From Pseudomonadota bacterium (GTDB taxonomy: Bacteria; Desulfobacterota; Desulfobulbia; Desulfobulbales; DAOVYS01): DNA of 22,213 nucleotides. A model generated the notes under the pieces. That model did no database searches, was not told the origin of the DNA, and worked only from the letters and a program-made list of their open reading frames with translations. A program made the position numbers and the translations under genes. Of the stretch, positions 8,105 to 15,638 are shown piece after piece (position 1 is the first letter of the stretch; every line of letters begins with the position of its first letter). The stretch covers positions 1-22,213 of the forward strand of contig DAOVYS010000012.1 in assembly GCA_030635485.1 (NCBI GenBank), read 5' to 3'.

Positions 8105-8252
8105 ATCTCTCCAGAACAGCCTCGGTCTCGGCGTCGAGCTGGTCCGCCACCTCATGGATTTGATAAGACTGTCCGCATTTCCGGCATTTCATATGGACCT
8201 TGCGGCACATTCTCAAAACCTCAAGTTCACCTTTACATTTTTTACATTGCAT
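8082..8252 (-). CDS. Small dual-CXXC (zinc-ribbon-like) protein
   Basis: A 56-residue ORF starting MQCKKCKGELEVLRMCRK. Cys3/Cys6 and Cys23/Cys26 form two CXXC pairs, 16 residues apart, with an additional Cys16; the rest is hydrophilic and acidic (EVADQLDAETEAVLERY). This resembles the deltaproteobacterial family named 'dual CXXC motif small (seleno)protein', from memory of the family name. Two CXXC knuckles suggest zinc or a redox pair; the function is unknown. Both pairs here are Cys, with no in-frame TGA that would suggest selenocysteine. It lies 32 bases after pyrE and overlaps the start of the kinase gene, so the three genes are probably one operon with coupled translation. The Shine-Dalgarno is weak. 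Confidence 0.7.
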   Translation of the reverse strand: MQCKKCKGELEVLRMCRKVHMKCRKCGQSYQIHEVADQLDAETEAVLERYVSIVYD

Positions 8253-8284
8253 AATCAAGTGGTTGAGTGGATATAATTATAGGT

Positions 8285-8836
8285 TTACGCGAGCAACTCT
8301 TCCCTCGTAAAAATTGATTCCAGCCTGTAACCTTTATTGACAAGGATTTCGGCCCCGCCCTCCTGACGTTCGACAACAGTGATAATGACACCGACCTCAA
8401 ACCCCTGAGCCTCAACCCGTTCAATCACCTTTAGCAGAGTGGTGCCCGTAGTGACAACATCTTCCAACAGTGCCACCCTTGCTCTATCGGGAATATTTTT
8501 TATTCCTTCGATATAGGCCTCGGTCCCGTGCCCTTTTGATTCCTTTCGAACAATAAAGGCGGGAATCGGACTCTTCTCAAGAAAGCTGACCATTGAGACG
8601 GCGGTAACCAGCGGGTCGGCGCCAAGCGTCATGCCGCCGACGGCCTGAACCGGATCCGGCTGACTCTGAATAATATCAAACATCAGTTTACCGCACAGGT
8701 ATGCCCCTTCAGCGGAAAGCGTAGTCTGTTTGCCGTCAATATAAAAATCACTCTCTTTACCTGACGAAAGCCTGAATTTGCCCTTTCTGTACGATTTTTC
8801 AAGTAAAAGTTCCTTGAGACGCTGCTTAGGTTCCAT
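8285..8836 (-). CDS. pyrE: Orotate phosphoribosyltransferase
   Basis: 183 residues, the usual length for PyrE. It transfers phosphoribose from PRPP to orotate to give OMP, the fifth step of pyrimidine synthesis. The N-terminal GKFRLSSGKESDFYIDGK segment, the catalytic-loop region FIVRKESKGHGTE (~94-106) and the PRPP-binding motif VALLEDVVTTGTT (~121-133) are all present. The ATG at 8836 is preceded by AAGGAT about 8 bases upstream. It appears to be the first gene of a minus-strand group with the dual-CXXC protein and the hybrid kinase. The gap upstream is filled by a large inverted repeat (8895-9035) rather than a recognisable promoter. Confidence 0.93.
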   Translation of the reverse strand: MEPKQRLKELLLEKSYRKGKFRLSSGKESDFYIDGKQTTLSAEGAYLCGKLMFDIIQSQPDPVQAVGGMTLGADPLVTAVSMVSFLEKSPIPAFIVRKESKGHGTEAYIEGIKNIPDRARVALLEDVVTTGTTLLKVIERVEAQGFEVGVIITVVERQEGGAEILVNKGYRLESIFTREELLA

Positions 8837-8894
8837 CTATCTTATCCTTATTTTTACATTTAGCCTTTAGACGAAAATGCGATCAAATGGTTAA

Positions 8895-9035
8895 TTAGTG
8901 TCTGTCCATAAATGGCCCTTTTGGGGTTTAGGGATCAGGGGTCAGCAAAAACAACAAAAAAATCATTTTGTTACCCTGGCCCCCGACCCCTGATCCCTCC
9001 GTCTAGAAATGTTACATTCCCAGACGGACAACTAA
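8895..9035. repeat. MITE-like nested inverted repeat between pyrE and the HD-GYP gene
   Basis: Three nested stems share one axis. The outer stem, TTAGTGTCTGTC (8895-8906) with GACGGACAACTAA (9023-9035), has 12 pairs with one wobble and one bulge. The middle stem, AGGGATCAGGGGTC (8930-8943) with its exact complement at 8985-8998, is a perfect 14 bp. The inner stem is AACAAAA (8953-8959) with TTTTGTT (8966-8972). No protein is encoded. The outer end contains the TAG stop of the HD-GYP gene at 9032-9034. Size and architecture fit a small non-autonomous element; transcript folding and termination are an alternative. Confidence 0.6.
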
Positions 9036-10480
9036 CTACTCTTTGCCGAGGAAGAAATCTGTTCGGCAAGGTCGATATAAAACTGGTGCTTCCTGTTTTC
9101 ATCAGAAAATTTCAAATTTGAAAAAAAGATCGATGACTCCTCATCTCTATCGGTCTTACGAAGACAAAAGATGAGATCGAGTACTATTTTCCGATCAAAT
9201 TCATTTCTGTCGATTCCTTCGACCAGAATCCGGAACGCCTTTTCAATAGACATGAAATCCCTGTATGGCCGCGCCGAGGTCAATGCATCAAACACGTCGG
9301 CCACCGCGATTATCTTGCCGAAGAGTGATATTTCATCCTCTTTCAGGCCGCGAGGATAGCCGCTGCCGTCAAGCCTTTCATGGTGCTGGACCGCTCCGTC
9401 AACAATCATAGGGGGCAAGTTCATCGGCTGGAGGATCTTTTCTGTTAATTCAGGATGTGTTTTTATTATTTCATATTCCTCTGCGGTCAGTTTTCCCGGT
9501 TTTCCAAGAAGCTCGCCGGGTATCCCTATTTTGCCCAGATCGTGCATGTAGGCCGCGATCTCCAGGTTGCTGACCATATTCTTTGACATATTCATTTTCT
9601 TTCCGATTGCAACTGAATATCTTGCAACCCTGAAGGAATGGCCGTAAGTATATTCATCCTTGGCATCGATGGCGGCTGCCAACGATTTTACAGTGCTGAC
9701 ATAGAGTGTCTGAAGATCGTCATAAAGCCTGAGCGCTTCTACGGTAGGCGAAATAATATTCTCGATTATTCCGATAAATTTTTTTTCATAGGCTGTAAAA
9801 AAACGCTTTTCCAGCCCTCTGAAAAATACCATGTACCCTGCAACACCCTCCTTTCCCCTTACAGGGGCGATCAAAACTGATGTCCTGTCTGAAAGGGAAA
9901 AGATCGCGGTTGCTTCCTTCTCCATGACTACCTGAAAAGCATCCCCCCGGCTTACCTGTTGGGCCGCCTGAGGCGAAATGTCACTGGTAATCCTGATCAC
10001 ATTGCCCCCTTTGTATAGAGATAAATAAAAGGCCTGATCAGCATCCAGAGCCTTTTTGACAGGCGACAGAATGTTTTCAAAGAACTCATCCAACTTGTCA
10101 ATACCGATGGTCCTGTCGGCCAGCTTGAAAAGAAAGTTGAGCTGCTCCGAGAGAAATAACATTTCATCGGCAGTCTGCTGAAATTCCACCTCCTTTTTCA
10201 GCAGTTCGTTTATTCCGTTAAGACATATGCCGACATGCGGCTCTGCCTTATCAAGGGCATCACGAGTATACGACGAGATCTCAATCCCGCCGATATTGCC
10301 GGTAAAATCAAACTGAAAGAATTTTCTTAAAGGCAGGGATCCCTTTTCATGGTTGCCAAGACAAGAGACCCGGCCACTGCTGTCAAGGATGAGAGCGCGG
10401 ATATTAAAGGTGGTCTCAATATAGGAAAGCACCTCTTCGACATAGGAGGTGTTGAACATGAAATCCGTGATGGCTGCCAT
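9032..10480 (-). CDS. HD-GYP domain protein with N-terminal sensory (GAF-like) region, probable c-di-GMP phosphodiesterase
   Basis: 482 residues. Residues 1-~250 look like one or two GAF/PocR-type sensory regions separated by a helical linker (~90-125). Residues ~258-450 are an HD-GYP domain with all hallmark residues: His281, HDLGK (His313/Asp314), His342 in THPE, HHERLDGSGYP (His366/His367, Gly-Tyr-Pro 374-376) and Asp395. HD-GYP enzymes hydrolyse c-di-GMP to pGpG or GMP using an Fe or Mn centre; intact residues imply activity. About 30 low-complexity residues trail the domain. The gene starts 11 bases after the receiver gene, and its stop codon falls in the end of the adjacent inverted repeat. 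No membrane segment is evident. Confidence 0.88.
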   Translation of the reverse strand: MAAITDFMFNTSYVEEVLSYIETTFNIRALILDSSGRVSCLGNHEKGSLPLRKFFQFDFTGNIGGIEISSYTRDALDKAEPHVGICLNGINELLKKEVEFQQTADEMLFLSEQLNFLFKLADRTIGIDKLDEFFENILSPVKKALDADQAFYLSLYKGGNVIRITSDISPQAAQQVSRGDAFQVVMEKEATAIFSLSDRTSVLIAPVRGKEGVAGYMVFFRGLEKRFFTAYEKKFIGIIENIISPTVEALRLYDDLQTLYVSTVKSLAAAIDAKDEYTYGHSFRVARYSVAIGKKMNMSKNMVSNLEIAAYMHDLGKIGIPGELLGKPGKLTAEEYEIIKTHPELTEKILQPMNLPPMIVDGAVQHHERLDGSGYPRGLKEDEISLFGKIIAVADVFDALTSARPYRDFMSIEKAFRILVEGIDRNEFDRKIVLDLIFCLRKTDRDEESSIFFSNLKFSDENRKHQFYIDLAEQISSSAKSS

Positions 10481-10491
10481 TGATAGAGATG

Positions 10492-10863
10492 TTACGAATG
10501 GTCAAGAATTTTGCCGATAGCTGACACCAGGTCTTCTTTGCAGATCGGCTTGTTAAGGAAGCCCTGAACAGTTGCCGCGCGAGCCCGGCTCATATCCTCT
10601 TCACTTCCCAATGACGTAAATATCATTATCGGAATATGGGCTGTCTCAGAATTGGATCTTATCTTTTCCGTTGCTTCGATACCGTTCATTTGAGGCATTT
10701 CTATGTCCATCACGATCAGGTCTGGAAAATGACGTTTTGCCAGATCACAACCGGTTTTCCCGCTGTCTGCCAGCAAAATGTTATAACCGGCTTCTTTCAA
10801 GATCTGGCCGACGATTCGAAGAATCATCGCTGAATCGTCCACAATAAGAATGGTCTTTTGCAT
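10492..10863 (-). CDS. CheY-like single-domain response regulator
   Basis: 123 residues, one receiver domain and no output domain. Asp9/Asp10 bind Mg, Asp53 (in LIVMDIEMP) is the phosphoacceptor, Thr83 and Lys105 (in FLNKPI) complete the active site. It probably relays phosphorylation to a partner protein rather than DNA. It is the first gene of a pair with the HD-GYP phosphodiesterase 11 bases downstream, so phosphorylation may be linked to c-di-GMP turnover. ATG 10863 has AGGAT about 7 bases upstream, and a sigma70-like promoter lies at 10958-10986. Confidence 0.9.
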   Translation of the reverse strand: MQKTILIVDDSAMILRIVGQILKEAGYNILLADSGKTGCDLAKRHFPDLIVMDIEMPQMNGIEATEKIRSNSETAHIPIMIFTSLGSEEDMSRARAATVQGFLNKPICKEDLVSAIGKILDHS

Positions 10864-10957
10864 TTTTTAATCCTACGGTTGATAAAACCTGCTAACCGTG
10901 ATTTCAGTCCCAAACCAAATGAACGCTCGTTCCAAAAGGTATTCAAACACTAATAAT

Positions 10958-10986
10958 ATTATACCTGAAATTGCACTAATAATCAA
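10958..10986 (-). promoter_or_regulatory. Sigma70-type promoter for the receiver/HD-GYP pair
   Basis: On the minus strand, -35 TTGATT (10981-10986), a 17-bp spacer, and -10 TATAAT (10958-10963). It points at the receiver gene about 95 bases downstream. A 10-bp direct repeat, CACTAATAAT at 10948-10957 and 10974-10983, straddles it at a 26-bp period and could be a regulator site. Confidence 0.6.
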
Positions 10987-11067
10987 ATAGTTGTGGCAGA
11001 CCCGGGCAGGGGCACCCATTCCGGATAATCAGCTCAACCTGGAGAGGCCTTCAGGTGTGGAAATTTA

Positions 11068-11096
11068 TTGATATGCAGGGAAGGGTTGTTTATAAC
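11068..11096 (+). promoter_or_regulatory. Sigma70-type promoter for the DHH-CBS-nucleotidyltransferase gene
   Basis: -35 TTGATA (11068-11073), 17-bp spacer, -10 TATAAC (11091-11096), each matching 5 of 6 consensus bases. The predicted start of transcription is near 11103, about 38 bases before the ATG at 11141. The ribosome site of that gene is weak. Confidence 0.65.
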
Positions 11097-11140
11097 AACA
11101 ATTCTACCTCCAATTAAAATCAAGTCAGTGAATCTAACAA

Positions 11141-13816
11141 ATGGAAGTCATAACCACCCACCAAAATGCTGATTTTGATGCAATGGCATCAATGATTGCG
11201 GCAAAAAAAATCTATCCGGATGCAGTGCTTGCCTTTTCCGGATCTCAGGAGAAGAACATTCGGGATTTCCTTGTCCAGTCCACCCATGTTTATGATTTTC
11301 AAAGGACCAGAAATATTCGCCTGGACCAGGTTGCCAGGCTTATAATCGTTGACACCAGGCAGCCCGGCCGAATCGGAACTTTTGCAAAGTGCTTAAAAAA
11401 CCCAGGTCTTAAACTCCATCTATATGATCATCATCCCGATGCTCCAGGAGACCTCAAGGGTGATTTTGAAATTGTGAGGCCTGTCGGCGCCACAATCACA
11501 CTTTTTGTTGAGATATTTCAAAAAAAATCGATCGGGATAAAGGCGGAGGAGTCCACCCTGATGGCGCTCGGCCTTTACGCGGACACAGGCTCCTTCACAT
11601 ATGACACAACAACCCCCGACGATCTTAGCGCCATGTCATGGCTGCTCGCTAAAGGCGCAAATCTCAACACGGTCTCCCAATATATCTCCCACGAGTTGAC
11701 CACCCCGGAAGTGGCCCTTTTGCACGATCTGATCAACTCGGCCACAACCTATACCATCGAAGGAATTGACATTGTGGTGGCAAAGCTGAGCGTGCCGGAA
11801 TATGTGGATGAATTCGCACTTCTTGTACGACGATTCATGGTGATGGAAAACTTAGACACCCTCTTTGCTGTCGCAGCCATGGGCGAGACCGTATATTTCA
11901 TTGCCAGAAGCCGAATCCCGGAGGTCAATGCGGGGAAAATAGCAGCGGACCTAGGAGGTGGAGGACACGCCTCAGCCGCATCGGCATCTATAAGGGACAT
12001 GACCATTATTGAAACAGAGGAAAAGCTCATCAGGCTCCTTCACAAACATGTGCGTCCCAGGAGTCTGGCGCGGGAATTGATGTCCTCTCCGGTGATTTCC
12101 GTTAAACCGGACATATCAATAAATGAGGCCAACCGTGTTCTGACCCGCTATAACATCACAGTGGTGCCGATTTTGAAAAAAAACCAGGAGCTAATGGGAC
12201 ATATCTCCAGAAGGGTTGCGGAAAAGTCCATTTTTCATGGCCTGGGCGACCTGCCTGTAACCGAATACATGAGCACTGAATTCGCAACCGTACCTCCAAC
12301 CGCGACACTGGCTGACATACAGGAACTGATCATTGAGAACAGGCAACGGTTCATTCCTGTTGTGGACAATCAAAAAGTCGTGGGTGTAATCACTCGCACG
12401 GATCTTTTAAATCTGCTTGTCAATGAACCTGCCAATCTCCCCAAGGACCTGCTCCACTCCCACACCCGGCCGTCTATTGAACGAAACCGCAACCTTAACA
12501 ACCTGCTGATCGAATCCTGTGAGCGCAAGATGATCGTCCTGCTCCAGACTATCGGCCAAGTAGCTGCCGAGAATAATTACACGGCCTATGCGGTTGGCGG
12601 TTTTGTACGTGATCTTCTTCTGCATACCCAAAATTTTGATATTGATATAGTGATCGAGGGGGATGGAATAGATTTTTCCTGGAAACTGGCAAAAAGGCTT
12701 GATGGCGCAGTTCGAACCCACGAAAAGTTTAAAACAGCTGTTGTCAAACTTTGCGATGGATTCAAGATCGATGTGGCAACCGCCAGGCTTGAATACTACG
12801 AGTATCCGGCAGCCATGCCGATAGTCGAGTTCAGCTCCCTGAAGCTGGATCTATACCGGCGGGATTTCACAATAAATGCCATGGCCATTCACCTGAATCC
12901 GGATAAATTCGGGGCACTGGTGGATTTCTTTAACTGCCAGAATGATATCAAGGACCGGCAGATAAGAGTGCTGCACAATTTAAGCTTTGTGGAGGATCCG
13001 ACCCGAATTCTTCGCGCCATCCGTTTTGCCCAGCGTATGGATTTTTCACTGGGCAAACACACGGAAAAATTAATCAAGAACGCGGTAAAGAGTAACCTGT
13101 TCAAACGCATATCCTCGCCTGGAGGCAGAGAAAGCCATCTCGGGCGCAGACTTTTTAATGAGCTGAAACTCATTCTGTCGGAGGAAAATCCTCTGCCCGC
13201 CATAAAGCGGATGGCGCGTTTCAAATTGCTCAAGGTACTACACCCATCACTCAAAATGGATAAGCGTCTCATACATATCTTAAAAGAAGTGCGGCTGGCT
13301 GTTGGGTGGCACAGACTGCTCTATCTGGATGAAAGCTGCCGCCACTGGCTGGTCTATATGTTGGCCCTCTTTGCCGGAGTCTCGGGCAAGGATCTGAATT
13401 CTTTCTGCAAACGTTTTGAGGTGCCGGAGAGGTATACGCAATTAATGGTCAAAATCAAGACGGAAGAATATAAAATCATCAAGACCCTTAACCGCCGTTC
13501 ACTTCTGCATCCCAGCGAGACATTCTGGTTGTTGAACGGTTTAAGCCACGAGGTACTTTTATATCTGATGAGTCGCACAAGGCGTAATGCCGGCAAAAAG
13601 GCGATATCACTTTACGTGACACATTTACGGCATGTCAAGACCCACATTCAGGGCTCGGATCTCAAGGAGATGGGGTACCGCAGTGGTCCGGTTTTCAAAA
13701 CAATTCTGAACCACCTGCTTGAGGCCAGACTGGATGGTCACGTCAGCAGCCGTGAAGATGAAGTCGATTATGTCAGAAGTCATTATCTCCTGAAAAAACT
13801 GGGGGATCCAAAATGA
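11141..13816 (+). CDS. DHH-DHHA1 / tandem CBS / tRNA nucleotidyltransferase-poly(A) polymerase fusion
   Basis: 891 residues in three modules. Residues 1-~300 are a DHH phosphoesterase: His7, Asp11, Asp13, Asp71, Asp96-His97-His98, Asp148, and a DHHA1 GGGGH motif at 272-276. Residues ~312-428 are two CBS motifs (LMSSPVISVKPD and YMSTEFATVPPT), likely adenine-nucleotide sensors. Residues ~470-891 are a class II CCA-adding-type nucleotidyltransferase with GGFVRDLLL, catalytic Asp500/Asp502, RRDFTINAMA and ILRAIRFAQR. The nucleotidyltransferase part adds C and/or A to tRNA 3' ends, or polyadenylates RNA; bacteria with this fusion may split CC- and A-adding between two enzymes, and which activity this one has cannot be told here. 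The DHH module probably cleaves a phosphodiester substrate. The stop overlaps the next start (ATGA). Confidence 0.88.
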   Translation: MEVITTHQNADFDAMASMIAAKKIYPDAVLAFSGSQEKNIRDFLVQSTHVYDFQRTRNIRLDQVARLIIVDTRQPGRIGTFAKCLKNPGLKLHLYDHHPDAPGDLKGDFEIVRPVGATITLFVEIFQKKSIGIKAEESTLMALGLYADTGSFTYDTTTPDDLSAMSWLLAKGANLNTVSQYISHELTTPEVALLHDLINSATTYTIEGIDIVVAKLSVPEYVDEFALLVRRFMVMENLDTLFAVAAMGETVYFIARSRIPEVNAGKIAADLGGGGHASAASASIRDMTIIETEEKLIRLLHKHVRPRSLARELMSSPVISVKPDISINEANRVLTRYNITVVPILKKNQELMGHISRRVAEKSIFHGLGDLPVTEYMSTEFATVPPTATLADIQELIIENRQRFIPVVDNQKVVGVITRTDLLNLLVNEPANLPKDLLHSHTRPSIERNRNLNNLLIESCERKMIVLLQTIGQVAAENNYTAYAVGGFVRDLLLHTQNFDIDIVIEGDGIDFSWKLAKRLDGAVRTHEKFKTAVVKLCDGFKIDVATARLEYYEYPAAMPIVEFSSLKLDLYRRDFTINAMAIHLNPDKFGALVDFFNCQNDIKDRQIRVLHNLSFVEDPTRILRAIRFAQRMDFSLGKHTEKLIKNAVKSNLFKRISSPGGRESHLGRRLFNELKLILSEENPLPAIKRMARFKLLKVLHPSLKMDKRLIHILKEVRLAVGWHRLLYLDESCRHWLVYMLALFAGVSGKDLNSFCKRFEVPERYTQLMVKIKTEEYKIIKTLNRRSLLHPSETFWLLNGLSHEVLLYLMSRTRRNAGKKAISLYVTHLRHVKTHIQGSDLKEMGYRSGPVFKTILNHLLEARLDGHVSSREDEVDYVRSHYLLKKLGDPK

Positions 13817-14442
13817 TGAATCTTCAGCAAATCGCAATATACGCACCCTCGTTTCTTTTTGCCCTGACCATCCATGAATATTCGCACGGTTACGTGGCGA
13901 ATCGACTGGGAGATCCAACCGCCTCCCTTATGGGCCGCCTGACTCTGAACCCCCTGAAACACCTGGACCCCATGGGTGTAATCTGTTTTTTCATCATGAA
14001 GATCGGGTGGGCAAAGCCGATTCCGGTAAATCCGAGGTATTTTAAGAATCCAAAGCAAGACATGCTCTGGGTCGCGCTTGCCGGGCCTGGCGCAAATTTC
14101 CTGCTCGCACTTGCCAGCGGCATGGCGCTTAAGTCCATCCTGGTTTTGCACGCACTCATTCCCGCGTATGTCTCCGTGCCCCTTGAGATGGTATTTGACG
14201 CCAGCATATGGGTAAACGTAATGCTGGCTGTTTTCAACCTGATACCCATTCCGCCATTAGACGGGAGCAGGGTACTGCAAGGCATCCTGCCGCCCAAGCT
14301 GGCTGCATCGTATGCCAGATTTGAATCATACGGTCTGATCATACTTTTATTTCTTTTTTATTTTACAGGCGTATTCCAAAAAGTCTTTTTGCCGGTTATA
14401 TATTTGGGTTATATGTCGGTCAAGGTACTTTTCGGCACATAA
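13813..14442 (+). CDS. Site-2-type (M50) membrane metalloprotease
   Basis: 209 residues, strongly hydrophobic with about five or six membrane segments. The zinc-binding HEYSH motif (His21, Glu22, His25) lies in the first helix, and NLIPIPPLDG (Asn142, Asp150-Gly151) supplies the third ligand. This is the compact M50 site-2 protease subfamily without a PDZ domain, which cleaves proteins within the membrane; no substrate can be assigned. The start overlaps the stop of the upstream fusion gene (ATGA), with a purine-rich GGGGGAT upstream, indicating coupled translation; a second in-frame ATG follows at 13816. From memory, this pair is a recurring arrangement in Deltaproteobacteria. Confidence 0.88.
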   Translation: MMNLQQIAIYAPSFLFALTIHEYSHGYVANRLGDPTASLMGRLTLNPLKHLDPMGVICFFIMKIGWAKPIPVNPRYFKNPKQDMLWVALAGPGANFLLALASGMALKSILVLHALIPAYVSVPLEMVFDASIWVNVMLAVFNLIPIPPLDGSRVLQGILPPKLAASYARFESYGLIILLFLFYFTGVFQKVFLPVIYLGYMSVKVLFGT

Positions 14443-14463
14443 CCCTTCCGGCATATGCAATCA

Positions 14464-14536
14464 GGAATTACGAATTATTGATGTCTCGCGGATAAAATTA
14501 TTTTTTAACAATATTCCTAATTCGTAATTCGTAATT
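14464..14536. repeat. AT-rich intergenic inverted repeat with tandem ATTCGTA units
   Basis: AATTACGAATTA (14466-14477) pairs with TAATTCGTAATT (14518-14529), and the right arm continues as a second ATTCGTA unit to 14536. It occupies most of the gap between the M50 and GGDEF genes, ending just before the GGDEF ribosome site. Confidence 0.5.
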
Positions 14537-14555
14537 GGATCAAGGAGGATTTTCA

Positions 14556-15596
14556 ATGGTCGACGATACAATGACGAAAATTATCAGGCTGTGCCAATCA
14601 ATAGATGAAAATGGCTCAAAGATATACGAAAGTCTGTCCCAAAATGCTCAGAATGAGGACCTGACAGCGTTCTGGCAAAAATTTTACAAAGATGCCCTTC
14701 ATCATCTTTCCTACTGGACAAAACTCCTGTCCTACGCAGAGAATGGTGAAATTCCTCAAGTTCTTGAGAATCCGGACGAGACCTTCGAAGAACTCTCAAC
14801 CATTCACACCAAAACAGTTAAACTTTTAGAAAAAGCCGAGAAAACAAATGAAATCGAAAAGGCCTTTCTGATGGCCTTCAAGCTGGAGTTTTACCTTATA
14901 CATCCGGCGGTTGAAACTCTGTTTCAGTATCTAAAGCCGTTTTCCAACGGGACCACGCCTCAGGTGAATTATAATTATAACACCAATATCAACACTCTCT
15001 TCAATGGTCTGCACAAACATGGGCTGGTAACCATGGAACTGGAACTCCTTGGGGAAACACTTCACAGATTGTGGAAAGAAAATATGAAAATGGCGATTCA
15101 GAGCAATTATGATTCGCTTACCTCCATTTTAAACAGGCGCGGCATCTTTAATTCAATCATACCGCTTTCCCATCTGGCCCAGCGGAATAACAGCAATGTC
15201 GGAATCATGATGATAGATATTGACCATTTCAAAAAGGTCAACGACACATATGGTCACCGATATGGTGACGGCGTGCTGAAATTTGTCACAAAAACGATAA
15301 AATCAAACCTCAGAACATCCGATATCCTGGGAAGATACGGGGGAGAGGAATTTTTTGTCTTTCTATCTTCCGTTGAATCCGACTCCATCCGCGAGGTGGG
15401 CGAAAAAATCCGCTCAAGTATTGAACAGGCGAGTGACAATGAGGCCGGAATCACCATAAGCATCGGCATGGCCCAGAGCAGGATACATGGGATGAAGGAA
15501 GTTGAGATTGAACAGGAACTTGACGAATTGATCAACAAGGCGGACGAAAAGCTTTATGAGGCAAAAGAGGCGGGAAGAAACAAGGTCATTATGTAA
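14556..15596 (+). CDS. GGDEF diguanylate cyclase with N-terminal helical domain
   Basis: 346 residues from ATG 14556, which has a strong AAGGAGG (14542-14548) 7 bases upstream; the longer TTG frame at 14535 would lie before that site. Residues ~183-346 are a complete GGDEF domain with active-site GGEEF (262-266), metal-binding Asp221 in IDIDHFK, and an RTSD inhibitory site (253-256) exactly five residues before GGEEF. It should make c-di-GMP from GTP with product feedback. Residues 1-~130 are all helical, with Glu, Asp and His spaced loosely as in ferritin-like bundles (DALHHLSYW, KLEFYLIHPAVE); a metal-binding sensor is a guess. No membrane segment is seen. It ends in a hairpin shared with the convergent helicase gene. 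Confidence 0.88.
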   Translation: MVDDTMTKIIRLCQSIDENGSKIYESLSQNAQNEDLTAFWQKFYKDALHHLSYWTKLLSYAENGEIPQVLENPDETFEELSTIHTKTVKLLEKAEKTNEIEKAFLMAFKLEFYLIHPAVETLFQYLKPFSNGTTPQVNYNYNTNINTLFNGLHKHGLVTMELELLGETLHRLWKENMKMAIQSNYDSLTSILNRRGIFNSIIPLSHLAQRNNSNVGIMMIDIDHFKKVNDTYGHRYGDGVLKFVTKTIKSNLRTSDILGRYGGEEFFVFLSSVESDSIREVGEKIRSSIEQASDNEAGITISIGMAQSRIHGMKEVEIEQELDELINKADEKLYEAKEAGRNKVIM

Positions 15597-15638
15597 GAGT
15601 TCACCAGCGGCGCTGGAGAACTCTTACAAGGTCATTAT
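15580..15638. repeat. 13-bp direct repeat flanking the hairpin
   Basis: ACAAGGTCATTAT occurs at 15580-15592 and again at 15626-15638. The first copy encodes the end of the GGDEF protein (the NKVIM tail); the second encodes the last residues of the helicase on the other strand (IMTL). Confidence 0.75.
15593..15627. repeat. Hairpin containing the stop codons of both convergent genes
   Basis: GTAAGAGTTC (15593-15602) pairs with GAACTCTTAC (15618-15627), then an A/A mismatch, CCAGC with GCTGG, and loop GGC. The TAA stop of the GGDEF gene and the TAA of the helicase gene lie symmetrically in the stem. It could terminate both genes, though neither side has a U-run. A 13-bp direct repeat flanks it. 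Confidence 0.7.

Noticed and set aside
8105..8155. ATG 8155 as the kinase start
   Set aside because: This segment overlaps the dual-CXXC gene in another frame and encodes Arg/Trp-rich residues unlike a kinase N terminus.
14535..14555. TTG 14535 as the GGDEF start
   Set aside because: The strong AAGGAGG ribosome site lies after it and fits ATG 14556 instead.
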